Assembly (NCBI GenBank): GCA_016789865.1
Contig: JAEUPC010000142.1
Span: 1-43,656, forward strand
Source: Rubrivivax sp.
GTDB lineage: Bacteria > Pseudomonadota > Gammaproteobacteria > Burkholderiales > Burkholderiaceae_C
Length of the DNA stretch: 43,656 bases
Direction: 5' to 3'
Shown: positions 16,260 through 23,503 of the stretch, piece after piece
Numbering within the stretch: position 1 is the first letter of the stretch
Layout of the letters: each line of letters begins with the position of its first letter
The notes under the pieces: model-generated
Databases searched by the model: none
Told to the model about the DNA's origin: nothing
Seen by the model: the letters and a program-made list of their open reading frames with translations, nothing else
Position numbers and translations under genes: made by a program

Positions 16260-17162
16260 TCAGCCCCGACGGAACCAGCGCAGCCCATGCGCTGCCGCGC
16301 GCTGCCACAGCAACCCGGCAAAGCTCAGCAATTGCCGGCTGGCGTCGCCCCAGTGGCCAAGGCGCCGCAGCGTATCGGCTTGGCGAAGCAACACGCGCTG
16401 GTGGGGCCACAGCGTCGTGTCGTTCGCGCGGCGCACGAACTCCCGCCGCACCATCTCCGGGATACCGCGCATCGCGGCGAGGTCGCGACGCTGCGCGCTC
16501 AGGCCGGTGGCGGCGTAGTCGGCCACGACGACGTCAACCCACTGCATCGGCCCCCGAAAGGCCGCGCGCAGGTTGAAGTCCCAGTCTGCCATCACCGGGT
16601 AGGCCAGATCGAAGCCGCCGAGGCGGTCGAACAAGTTGCGGCGGTAGAAGATGGCCTGCTGGCAGATGTTGCCGCGCAGCAGCCGATGCAGGGGCATCTC
16701 GCCGGCGTGGCGGCCACCGGGCGCCACGCCCAGGCGGCTGGGGCCCATCACGCGCACGTCGCCGTAGACGACATCGGCGGCTGCACGCCGCAGCCACGGC
16801 GCCATCTGCTGCAGCGTGCCAGGGCCGTGCAGGCGGTCGTCGCTGCCCAGCACCAGCACCCACTGACCCGCCGCGCAGGCGATGCCCAGGTTGATGGCGT
16901 CGTACACGCCGCGGTCGGGGCGCGACAGCACCGTGCAGGCCGGCAGCGCCGGCGCGTTCTCGCGCGCCAGCTCTGGTGTGCCGTCGGTGGACGCGCCATC
17001 GCTGACGATGACCTCGAAACTGCGCTCGCGCTGGGCGGCCAGCGAGTCGAGTGCTGCTCCCAGCGTGGTGCGGCTGTTGAATGTCGGCACGATGATCGAC
17101 ACCAATGGCGCCGACTCCGGCCCGCCGCGCGATGCGGCCGGCGGCGCGCTGGCGTCGCTCAC
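16260..17162 (-). CDS. Glycosyltransferase family 2
   Basis: A 300-residue GT-A inverting glycosyltransferase. It shows the nucleotide-binding start VSIIVPTFNSRTTLGAAL, SDGASTDGT, RGVYDAINLGI and the metal-binding acidic pair in LGSDDRLHG (D108-D109), followed by DWDFNLRA. The SRPDRGVYDAMN-like motif is typical of enzymes adding hexoses or HexNAc during polysaccharide synthesis. The GTG at 17162 is chosen because it lies 7 nt after a CAGGG Shine-Dalgarno-like block; both are part of the dispersed repeat also found at tmk. The gene is first of a mixed-orientation group with sugar-related genes, and follows the FkbM gene on the same strand (58-nt gap). Confidence 0.9.
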   Translation of the reverse strand: MSDASAPPAASRGGPESAPLVSIIVPTFNSRTTLGAALDSLAAQRERSFEVIVSDGASTDGTPELARENAPALPACTVLSRPDRGVYDAINLGIACAAGQWVLVLGSDDRLHGPGTLQQMAPWLRRAAADVVYGDVRVMGPSRLGVAPGGRHAGEMPLHRLLRGNICQQAIFYRRNLFDRLGGFDLAYPVMADWDFNLRAAFRGPMQWVDVVVADYAATGLSAQRRDLAAMRGIPEMVRREFVRRANDTTLWPHQRVLLRQADTLRRLGHWGDASRQLLSFAGLLWQRAAAHGLRWFRRG

Positions 17163-17215
17163 TGGACAACCCTGCGCGCGGCGCGCTTCGGGACGAGCGT
17201 TGGGGAGCGGCCCGG
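17154..17215 (-). repeat. Third copy (C) of the RBS/GTG-start repeat
   Basis: On the minus strand this 62-bp copy starts CCGGGCCGCTCCCCAACGCT and ends with CAGGG, seven nt, then GTGAGCGAC, the first codons of the GT2 gene. It aligns end to end with copies A and B at 3419-3542, including the weak hairpin (CGCT...AGCG), the SD-like block and GTGAGC. The stop codon of the upstream FkbM gene (17221-17223) lies just outside it. Confidence 0.8.
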
Positions 17216-17220
17216 CGCGC

Positions 17221-18006
17221 TCACGCCGCCCCGGTGCCGGCGCGCTGCCGTTCCCGGCGTGCGCGCCGCCAGCCGCGCCAGGCCGCCTGCAGGCGCGCCA
17301 CGCGCGACTGCGCCAGCGCCGCGGGCACGTCATCCGCGGCGACGAAGACCACGTTGCCGTGCATCGGCACGTTCGGCCGCAGCGCAGCGAAGCCCAGGTT
17401 CACGAAACGCGGCGCGAGCAGGCGCTCGATGTCGGGCAGCAGGCCGGCCGAGGCGTAGACGCGTTCGGTGCTCACCTCGGCATAGATCAGGCGCACCCTG
17501 GCCAGCAGCTCGGCGGGCATGGCGCCCAGCACCTGGTACTCGGCGCCCTGCACATCGACCAGCAGCGCATCGGGCGGCTCGAGTCTCTGCTCGGCCAGCA
17601 GCGTGTCGAGGCGGCGCGTGGCGACCTCGATGGTCCTGGCCACCTGCACCTCGGGGAACAGTTGCTCGTGCGTGCCGAAAGACAGCAGCGAACTCGACTC
17701 CCCGTCGTTGCTCGTGACGTGGAACTGCGCGGTGCCGTCGTGGTCGGAAATGGCTACAGGGAAGACGCGGATGCGCGGGTCGGCCGCGGCGGCCGCCTGC
17801 AGCGCGGCCAGTGGTTCGGCCAGCGGCTCGAAGAGATAGATCGCCTGCAGGTGCGGAAACACCCGCCCGATCAACCGAGCCTCCTGGTAGCGGTGGGCGC
17901 CGATGATGGCCAGCACACGCAGTTCGCCGCACAGCCGCCGCCCGATCAGCTGCCGCAGCAGGTCGGTGTCGTAGATCGGATAGGGGGCGTCCAGCAGGGT
18001 CGGCAT
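17221..18006 (-). CDS. FkbM-family methyltransferase
   Basis: A 261-residue SAM-dependent methyltransferase of the FkbM family, O-methyltransferases often found in polysaccharide and glycan clusters. Visible elements are VLAIIGAHRYQEARLI (motif I position), IYLFEPLAEPLAAL (the acidic residue binding the SAM ribose), VFPVAISDHDGTAQFH, and ALLVDVQGAEYQVLGAM, the family's usual LKIDVEGAE block. The C-terminus is a basic Arg-rich tail (RGWRRARRERQRAG). The motif I glycines are poorer than usual (GAHRYQE instead of GANxG), so catalysis should be checked. The ATG at 18006 gives MPTLLDAPYPIYD. It lies upstream of the GT2 gene on the same strand and divergent to the next methyltransferase. Confidence 0.85.
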   Translation of the reverse strand: MPTLLDAPYPIYDTDLLRQLIGRRLCGELRVLAIIGAHRYQEARLIGRVFPHLQAIYLFEPLAEPLAALQAAAAADPRIRVFPVAISDHDGTAQFHVTSNDGESSSLLSFGTHEQLFPEVQVARTIEVATRRLDTLLAEQRLEPPDALLVDVQGAEYQVLGAMPAELLARVRLIYAEVSTERVYASAGLLPDIERLLAPRFVNLGFAALRPNVPMHGNVVFVAADDVPAALAQSRVARLQAAWRGWRRARRERQRAGTGAA

Positions 18007-18075
18007 GGCTCGTGGCCCGGATGCACGGGCGCACGGGCCGTGCGCAATCCGGGGCGCGCGATTATGGCGGCCGCG

Positions 18076-18987
18076 ATGCGAGACACTTCACTGCCCATGC
18101 CTGCCCCGACTGCATTGCCCGCCTGCCCCGACTGCGGCCACACACCGGCGACCGCGCTGGGCGCGCTGCCCGACGTCGCGTTCTTCGCCGGGCGCCGGCT
18201 CGTGGCGCCGCTGCCCGGTGGCCGACTGCTGCGATGCGCGGCCTGCGACCTGCGCTGGCGCTGGCCGTTGGTCACGGGTTTCGAGCAGCTGTACGACAAC
18301 AGCGCCGTCGACGCGTGGACGATGGGGCCGATGCGCCAGGACCAGCAGCTGGTGCACGACATCGTCGTCTCGAGGGGGCAGGCGCGCAACGTGCTCGACT
18401 TCGGCTGCTACAGCGGCGAGTTCCTGGCCCGCTTGCCCGCACGTCTGCAACGCTACGGCGTCGAGGTCTCGGCCGCCGCGGCCGCGCTGGCGCATGAGCG
18501 CGCCGGCGCGACGGTCAAGGCGACGCTGGCGCAGCAGGCCGCCGACTTGCGTTTCGACGTCGTCGTGGCGATGGACGTCATCGAACATGTGCCTTCGCCG
18601 CGCGCTCTGCTCGGCGAGCTGCTGGAGCGGCTGGCGCCCGGCGGGCTTCTGATCATCACCACCGGCGACGGCGCCAACGCGTTGTGGCGCATGGTGGGCC
18701 CGCGCTGGTGGTACTGCTATTTCCCGGAGCACATCGCCTTCATCTCGCGGCGCTGGCTCGAGGTGCATGTGCCGGCCGCGGGTGCCAAGCTGCTCGACGT
18801 GCAGACCTTCAACTATCTGCAGCAGCCGGGTGCGGCCAAGCGCTGGTGGGGCTGGCTGAAGTACCTGGTCCGTCCGGCGCACCAGGCGCGCAAGCGCGTG
18901 CGCCATCTGCAGGAGACAGGCCGCGACCTCGGCGTGCCCGGCGGGGGCCTCGTGCGCGACCACCTGCTCGTGCAGGTGGCACGCTGA
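18076..18987 (+). CDS. Class I SAM methyltransferase with N-terminal zinc ribbon
   Basis: About 303 residues. An N-terminal zinc ribbon (C17-x2-C20 ... C54-x2-C57) precedes a Rossmann methyltransferase fold: motif I VLDFGCYSGEF (106-116), VVVAMDVIEHVPSPRALL and LAPGGLLIITTGDGAN, then PEHIAFISRRWLE. This layout is typical of methyltransferases acting on sugars or nucleotide-sugars in surface polysaccharide loci. The start is uncertain: ATG at 18064 and 18076 are both in frame. The first overlaps an AT-rich GATTAT that may be a -10 box, so 18076 is preferred. It is flanked by the divergent FkbM gene and the convergent DUF5672 gene. Confidence 0.85.
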   Translation: MRDTSLPMPAPTALPACPDCGHTPATALGALPDVAFFAGRRLVAPLPGGRLLRCAACDLRWRWPLVTGFEQLYDNSAVDAWTMGPMRQDQQLVHDIVVSRGQARNVLDFGCYSGEFLARLPARLQRYGVEVSAAAAALAHERAGATVKATLAQQAADLRFDVVVAMDVIEHVPSPRALLGELLERLAPGGLLIITTGDGANALWRMVGPRWWYCYFPEHIAFISRRWLEVHVPAAGAKLLDVQTFNYLQQPGAAKRWWGWLKYLVRPAHQARKRVRHLQETGRDLGVPGGGLVRDHLLVQVAR

Positions 18988-19012
18988 GCGCGACGCGGCG
19001 CGCCCGCCCCGC

Positions 19013-19858
19013 TCAGGCGGTTCGCGGCGGCCGGTCGGCGCGTGGGCCGAGCAGCCCCATCACGCTGGCGGCAGCGTCGAGGATGCGCGTGCTCGGCTCG
19101 TCGCGGCCCACACGCAGCCGGCGTTCGATGACTCGCTTGGCCAGCGTGGGCATGCGCGGCACCAGCGCGCGCGCCAGCCGGCGGGCATCACGGCTGCGGA
19201 AGAACTCGTCGGGCAGGATGTCCAGCCAGGTGGCCAGCGTGGGCTCGTCCAGCACGCGCGGCAGGTTGTACACGCCGTGGAAGCCGAACGTGGCGCCCTG
19301 CGATCCGTCGTTCTCGAAGGCGAAGCGCCGGGCCAGTGACAGCGGGGCGAAGGTGACCCCGTGCTCGCGTTCCAGCAGGTTGCGATAGGTGCGGCACAGC
19401 GCCACGTCTTCGGGGTGCTCGTCGTCGATGCGCAGGTCCATGCCGGCGGCCAGCAGACGGCGCGAGCGCAACGAGAACCCGCCGTTGCCCACTGCGCGCG
19501 ACTCGGGCTGGTCGGGCCACGGGGCGCCGACATAGTCGTAGGCGAGGAAGCTGTTGGTCCAGGCCCAGGGCTCGACGACGAAGCCGTCCCACTGCGTCAC
19601 CAGCACGTGCGAGGTGCGCACCCAGCCGGGCATCAGGCGCAACACGAAGTGCGAGTACTCGGCCGACGACGTGATCGGGTCGATGTCGACGATTTCGATG
19701 CCCGGCAGCGGCCGCTTGGGGGTCCAGCCGCTCGTGAACAGAATGGCGCGGGCGAAGTCGATGCCGGCCATCGAGCGCAGCAGCGCCTGCGTGGCCAGCA
19801 ACGGCGCACGCGTGTCCACGGCGACAAGGGTGACTTGCGGCAGGGCCAGGCGCGTCAT
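19013..19858 (-). CDS. DUF5672 family protein (putative glycosyltransferase-like)
   Basis: A 281-residue protein matching DUF5672, a family often found in glycan loci and resembling GT-A glycosyltransferases. Features: QVTLVAVDTRAPLLATQAL near the start, SAEYSHFVLRLMP, VLVTQWDGFVVEPWAWTNSFLAYDYVGAPWP with a D-G-F acidic spot, GNGGFSLRSRRLL (the GNGGF block resembles the acceptor-binding GGFS of galactosyltransferases), and HPEDVALCR. The C-terminal 60 residues are less conserved. The frame opens at 19879, but the ATG at 19858 gives the natural start, and a CAAAAT hexamer on the minus strand is 6 nt before it. No catalytic evidence exists in the sequence. Confidence 0.82.
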   Translation of the reverse strand: MTRLALPQVTLVAVDTRAPLLATQALLRSMAGIDFARAILFTSGWTPKRPLPGIEIVDIDPITSSAEYSHFVLRLMPGWVRTSHVLVTQWDGFVVEPWAWTNSFLAYDYVGAPWPDQPESRAVGNGGFSLRSRRLLAAGMDLRIDDEHPEDVALCRTYRNLLEREHGVTFAPLSLARRFAFENDGSQGATFGFHGVYNLPRVLDEPTLATWLDILPDEFFRSRDARRLARALVPRMPTLAKRVIERRLRVGRDEPSTRILDAAASVMGLLGPRADRPPRTA

Positions 19859-19864
19859 GCGTCG

Positions 19865-19907
19865 ATTTTGCCAGTGCACCGGGAATCCCCCTGTCGATAG
19901 CTACACT
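19865..19907. promoter_or_regulatory. Divergent candidate -10 boxes for DUF5672 and GT4 genes
   Basis: The 54-bp gap between the divergent starts has CAAAAT on the minus strand (19870-19865), 6 nt before the DUF5672 ATG, and TACACT on the plus strand (19902-19907), 5 or 8 nt before the two possible GT4 ATG codons (19913, 19916). Neither start has an RBS. No good -35 boxes were found. Spacing-based inference. Confidence 0.4.
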
Positions 19908-19912
19908 GATTG

Positions 19913-21100
19913 ATGATGAATCTTTCCGGCTTGCGGCGCGTGGGCATCAGTCTGGGGGGGATCGGCGCCCTGCACGACGGCCTCGGCGAGTTCGCCCTGC
20001 AGATCGGCCAGCGCATCGCCCAGGCAGCGCCCGAATGGCGCGAACGGCATCGGGTGGCCTTCGATTTCCACCTGCGCGAGCGCCTGGCCGGCCTCTTTGG
20101 CGATGCGGTCAGCTATGTGCCGGTGACGCGCTGGCAGCGCCTTCGCCACGTGCAGCCGCAGCCCTACGCACTGTGGCACTCGCTGCACCAGCTCAACAAG
20201 ACGCTGCCGCCGGCGGGCTGCGGGCCGCGCTTGGTGACGGTGCACGATCTCAACTACCTCTACGGCCGCAACGCGTTCTCCACCTGGCGTCATCACCGGC
20301 GCACCCGGGCGCTGCTGGGTCGCACCGATGTGGTCGTCGCCATCAGCGAGCACACCTCCGGCGACGTGCGGCGGCACCTCGGCTGGCAAGGTCCGGTGCA
20401 GGTCATCCTCAACGGTGCGCGCTCGTTCGTCGGCAACCCGCAGCGGCCGCTGGAAGGCTGGCCGGCCGAGCCCGACCCGGCGGCGCGGCCGTTCCTGTTC
20501 CACCTGAGCCGCATGTCGCGTTCGAAGAACCCGCAGGCGATCATCGAACTGGCGCGCCGCTGGCCCGAGATGACCTTCGTGCTGTGCGGACCGCCCGGCC
20601 AGGATTCACGCCGGTTGCGCGACGCGGTGCGGCTTCCAAACGTGCAGTTCCACCTCGGCGTCGACGATGCGCAGAAGGCCTGGGCCTACGCGCATTGCGC
20701 CGGCTTCATCTTCCCTTCATGGACCGAAGGCTTCGGCCTGCCGCCGATCGAGGCCATGCATTTCGGCAAGCCTGTGTTCCTCGCGCGGCGCACCAGCCTG
20801 CCCGAGATCGGCGGGCCGCTGGCCGGGTACTTCGACGACTTCGAGCCCGGGTCGATGCGGCGTGTCGTCGAAGCGGGTCTGGCGCGGGCGCGCGAACCCG
20901 GCCATGCAAAGGCCGTGGCGGCACACGCGGCGCGCTTCGACTGGGACCGCGCCGCGGCGGCCTACCTGGCGCTGTACGCGCGGCTGCTGCAACTGCCGCA
21001 GCCCGTGGCCCAGGCGCCGGTGGACCTGCCGCCGCGTGCAGCGGCCGGCAGGACGGAAGGTGAGGCAGCAGCCACGGCGGCAGGCGGGGCCCCGGGATAA
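19913..21100 (+). CDS. Glycosyltransferase family 4 (group 1)
   Basis: A 395-residue GT-B retaining glycosyltransferase of group 1. The acceptor domain contains LVTVHDLNYLYG and VVVAISEHTSGDVRRHLG. The donor domain has PFLFHLSRMSRSKNPQAIIELA, the FHLGVDDAQKAWAYAHCAGFIFPS block and the EX7E-type signature in WTEGFGLPPIEAMHFGKPVF, binding the nucleotide-sugar phosphate. The C-terminal 35 residues are Ala/Pro/Gly-rich. Start is ATG 19913 or 19916. The TAA stop (21098-21100) overlaps the candidate -10 box of ribF. It probably adds a sugar in the same pathway as the neighbouring GT2, methyltransferases and DUF5672, but no product can be named. Confidence 0.9.
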   Translation: MMNLSGLRRVGISLGGIGALHDGLGEFALQIGQRIAQAAPEWRERHRVAFDFHLRERLAGLFGDAVSYVPVTRWQRLRHVQPQPYALWHSLHQLNKTLPPAGCGPRLVTVHDLNYLYGRNAFSTWRHHRRTRALLGRTDVVVAISEHTSGDVRRHLGWQGPVQVILNGARSFVGNPQRPLEGWPAEPDPAARPFLFHLSRMSRSKNPQAIIELARRWPEMTFVLCGPPGQDSRRLRDAVRLPNVQFHLGVDDAQKAWAYAHCAGFIFPSWTEGFGLPPIEAMHFGKPVFLARRTSLPEIGGPLAGYFDDFEPGSMRRVVEAGLARAREPGHAKAVAAHAARFDWDRAAAAYLALYARLLQLPQPVAQAPVDLPPRAAAGRTEGEAAATAAGGAPG

Positions 21101-21101
21101 T
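21096..21101 (+). promoter_or_regulatory. Candidate -10 box 7 nt before ribF
   Basis: GATAAT is followed by CCGGCGC (7 nt) and the ribF ATG; it overlaps the stop codon of the GT4 gene. The whole string GATAATCnGGCGCATG recurs at the PurM-like gene (32571). No RBS precedes ribF, consistent with a leaderless transcript. Confidence 0.45.
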
Positions 21102-21108
21102 CCGGCGC

Positions 21109-22092
21109 ATGCAGGTCTTTCGAGGTTTCGGCCATCGCGCGCTCCTCACGCCTTCGGGCCACGCCCTGACCATCGGCAACTTCGACGGCGTGCATCGCGG
21201 CCACCAGGCCATGCTGGCGCTGCTGACCAACGAGGCACGGCACCGTGGCCTGCCCTCGTGCGTGCTGACCTTCGAGCCGCACCCGCGCGACTTCTTCGCC
21301 GAACGGGCCGGGCAGGTCCAGGCGGCGCCCCGGCGCATCAGCACGCTGCGTGACAAGCTCGCGGAGATCGAACGCTGCGGTGTCGACCGTGTCGTCGTGC
21401 TGCGCTTCGATGCGGCCTTCGCCGGGCAACTGCCGCAAGTCTTCGTCGAGCGCGTGCTGGTGCGCGGCGTCCAGGCGCGCTACGTGCTGGTCGGCGACGA
21501 CTTCAGCTACGGCGCCAAGCGTGCCGGCAGCTACGCTACCCTCGATGAAGCCGGTCGCAGCGGCGGCTTCGACGTCGCGCGCATGATGAGCTACGAAGTG
21601 CACGGCCTGCGCGTCAGCAGCTCGGCGGTGCGCGAGTCGCTGGCGGCCGGCGACCTGCCGCGTGCCGAGGCGCTGCTCGGCCGCCCTTACGCGATCAGCG
21701 GCCACGTTCTGCACGGCCGCAAGCTCGGGCGCGAGCTCGGGTTCCGCACGTTGAACCTGCGCTTCGGGCACCCGCGTCCGGCGGCCGCGGGCATCTTCGT
21801 CGTGCGCGTGCACGGCCTGGGCGCGGCAGCGCTCGGCGGCGTGGCCAGCCTGGGCGTGCGGCCCACGGTGGAAGACAGCGGTCGCATGCTGCTGGAGGCG
21901 CATGTGTTCGACTGGCCGGCGTCCTTGGGCGCCGAGGGCGGGTATGGGCGGGTCGTTCGCGTCGAACTGCTGCACAAGATGCACGACGAAGTGCACTACG
22001 ACTCCCTGGGCGCGCTGGCGCGCGGCATTGCGGCGGACACCTCTGCCGCCCGCCAGTGGTGGCTGCAGCGCGCGGCGGCTCAGAACCGGTAG
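21109..22092 (+). CDS. ribF: Bifunctional riboflavin kinase/FAD synthetase RibF
   Basis: A 327-residue bifunctional enzyme making FMN and then FAD. The N-terminal FMN adenylyltransferase domain has the nucleotidyltransferase signature TIGNFDGVHRGHQ (about 21-33), EPHPRDFF, YVLVGDDFSYGAKRAG and RVSSSAVRESL. The C-terminal riboflavin kinase domain has GRPYAISGHVLHGRKLGRELGFRTLN, GVASLGVRPTVE and EAHVFDW. Length and domain order are standard. The ATG at 21109 starts 8 nt after the GT4 stop. ribF upstream of ileS-lspA is the conserved proteobacterial order, here interrupted by a convergent porin-like gene. The 3' ends of ribF and that gene overlap by 13 bp. Confidence 0.96.
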   Translation: MQVFRGFGHRALLTPSGHALTIGNFDGVHRGHQAMLALLTNEARHRGLPSCVLTFEPHPRDFFAERAGQVQAAPRRISTLRDKLAEIERCGVDRVVVLRFDAAFAGQLPQVFVERVLVRGVQARYVLVGDDFSYGAKRAGSYATLDEAGRSGGFDVARMMSYEVHGLRVSSSAVRESLAAGDLPRAEALLGRPYAISGHVLHGRKLGRELGFRTLNLRFGHPRPAAAGIFVVRVHGLGAAALGGVASLGVRPTVEDSGRMLLEAHVFDWPASLGAEGGYGRVVRVELLHKMHDEVHYDSLGALARGIAADTSAARQWWLQRAAAQNR

Positions 22093-22988
22093 ACCAGCCC
22101 CAGGTTCGCGCTCCAGACGTCGCGTTGCCGGGTCAGCGGGCTCGCCGCAGCCGGACCGAGCAGACGCGCGGCGCTACCCCCGTAGAACATGTGCCAGGAG
22201 CCGCCGAGCTCGGTGCGCGCATTGACGGCCGCCGACAAGTCGCGCATCCCGGCCGGCGGCGTGTATACCGGGTAACCCGAGCGCAGCGACTGCTCGTCGG
22301 TCACGCCGAAGTAGGTCTGCATGTGGCGGTCGCCGGCGTAGGCCAGCGCCGCGCCGAGGCTCCATGTCGTGTCCGGGCTGAATCGCAGTTCGCGCCCGAG
22401 GTGCGCGTCGCCCTGCCAGCCGCCGCCGCGACCCAGCGCGTCGAACACCGCTGTGGCGCCTGCGCTCCAGCCATCCCACAGCTTGTAGGTGGCCGAGGTG
22501 CGCACGCGCAGCGTGCTGGGGATGTTGCCCATCCCCATCAGCTGCCCGCTGCTCGATTCCTGGCGGCCGAGGTCGTAGCGCAGTCCGACATTGATGCGCC
22601 AGCGCTCGCTGGGCGAAAGGTCGATGCGCAAGCCGCCGCGCTCGCCCGGCTCGCTGGCCGAGCGGAACCCGCCGCGCGTGGCAATGCTGATGCGGTCCCA
22701 GCGCAGATAGAAGCCCGGGTTCAGCCGCAGCGACTGCCTGTCGGAACCGGCGAACTCCGGGCCGTAGACGAGCACGCCGCCGATCGACGCATCCCATGGG
22801 CGCCGGCCGGGCGAATCGCGGGGGAGAGTCTGCGCACTGTGCTCTGCACCCGATGGCGCCGTCGGCACCTCGTCGGCTGCGGCAGGGCTCGCCCACGGCG
22901 CCAGCGCGGCCACGAGCAGCAACTCCCATCCGCCGGCTCCACGCACACTTGACCCCGCTGCAAGCCGGCCTCTGCGCCACCACATCAT
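22080..22988 (-). CDS. MipA/OmpV-family outer membrane protein
   Basis: A 302-residue predicted outer-membrane beta-barrel of the MipA/OmpV family (MltA-interacting protein, scaffolding murein enzymes, or porin-like). A signal peptide spans about 1-39 (LLLVAALAPWASPAAA before DEVP). The mature part starts with the family's WDASIGGVLVYGPEFAGSDRQSLRLNPGF and ends in the barrel-type C-terminal sequence LGLVYRF with a terminal Phe. Start codons ATG 22988 and 22985 are adjacent; the long upstream open frame is not coding-like. It sits opposite to its neighbours between ribF and ileS, with a 13-bp tail overlap into ribF, suggesting later insertion into a conserved block. Confidence 0.87.
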   Translation of the reverse strand: MMWWRRGRLAAGSSVRGAGGWELLLVAALAPWASPAAADEVPTAPSGAEHSAQTLPRDSPGRRPWDASIGGVLVYGPEFAGSDRQSLRLNPGFYLRWDRISIATRGGFRSASEPGERGGLRIDLSPSERWRINVGLRYDLGRQESSSGQLMGMGNIPSTLRVRTSATYKLWDGWSAGATAVFDALGRGGGWQGDAHLGRELRFSPDTTWSLGAALAYAGDRHMQTYFGVTDEQSLRSGYPVYTPPAGMRDLSAAVNARTELGGSWHMFYGGSAARLLGPAAASPLTRQRDVWSANLGLVYRF

Positions 22989-23503
22989 CGTCACATCCAG
23001 ACTTCCCAGTGCCAGGCGTGCAGAGCGTGCACTCAAGCCCCCGCCGCCACACGGCATCGTTAGCATGGCGCGCAAGCGTGAAGATGGGCTGAAATGAACC
23101 GAGCCTGCGTTCGTCGCAGCCTGACCCGTGGGACTTCGCCGCGCCGCCGGCCGCGGCTCGGGCGCTGTGGTGTGACGGGAGCTGTTCCCCGACGGCTCGT
23201 CCAGAGGCGACAGATAGAATCGTTCCATGCAACGCGCTCGCCCGATCTCCCTGCGCCAGCGCTGGCACGCAGCCACCCGCAGGCAGGCGACGCGTGACCG
23301 AATTCGCCGCGCCCGCTGAAGGCCGCCCGCGGCCATCGGCCCGCAGCGCGGCGGCGGCGAGGCGACCGAGATAGCCAAGTCGGGCCGCGCCGGGGCACCG
23401 GGCGGCCCCAGGCGCTTGTCGGAACCGGCCGCCAACCGGCGCGAGGCGTGCCCAGCCGCCCCTGAAGAACCCTGCGATCTCCGCGCCGACGCGCGTTGCC
23501 CTC
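22989..23503. other. 515-bp gap between the MipA/OmpV gene and ileS
   Basis: No convincing gene in this stretch; a short frame at 23094-23297 has no RBS or recognisable product. It should hold the divergent promoters of the porin gene and ileS. The clearest candidate is TAGAAT at 23215-23220 on the plus strand, without a good -35; if used, ileS would have an unusually long leader of about 280 nt. A 7-bp inverted repeat GGGCCGC/GCGGCCC lies in that leader (23382-23388 / 23402-23408). No T-box features are seen. Confidence 0.5.

Noticed and set aside
21040-21108. FMN riboswitch upstream of ribF
   Set aside because: Only 8 bp separate ribF from the GT4 stop, and no RFN-element blocks are visible.
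23094-23297. Short plus-strand frame in the ileS upstream gap
   Set aside because: No RBS, Arg-rich composition, no recognisable similarity; treated as non-coding.
23220-23503. T-box or other amino-acid-responsive leader of ileS
   Set aside because: No T-box sequence, specifier loop or terminator/antiterminator pair; T-boxes are also not expected in proteobacteria.
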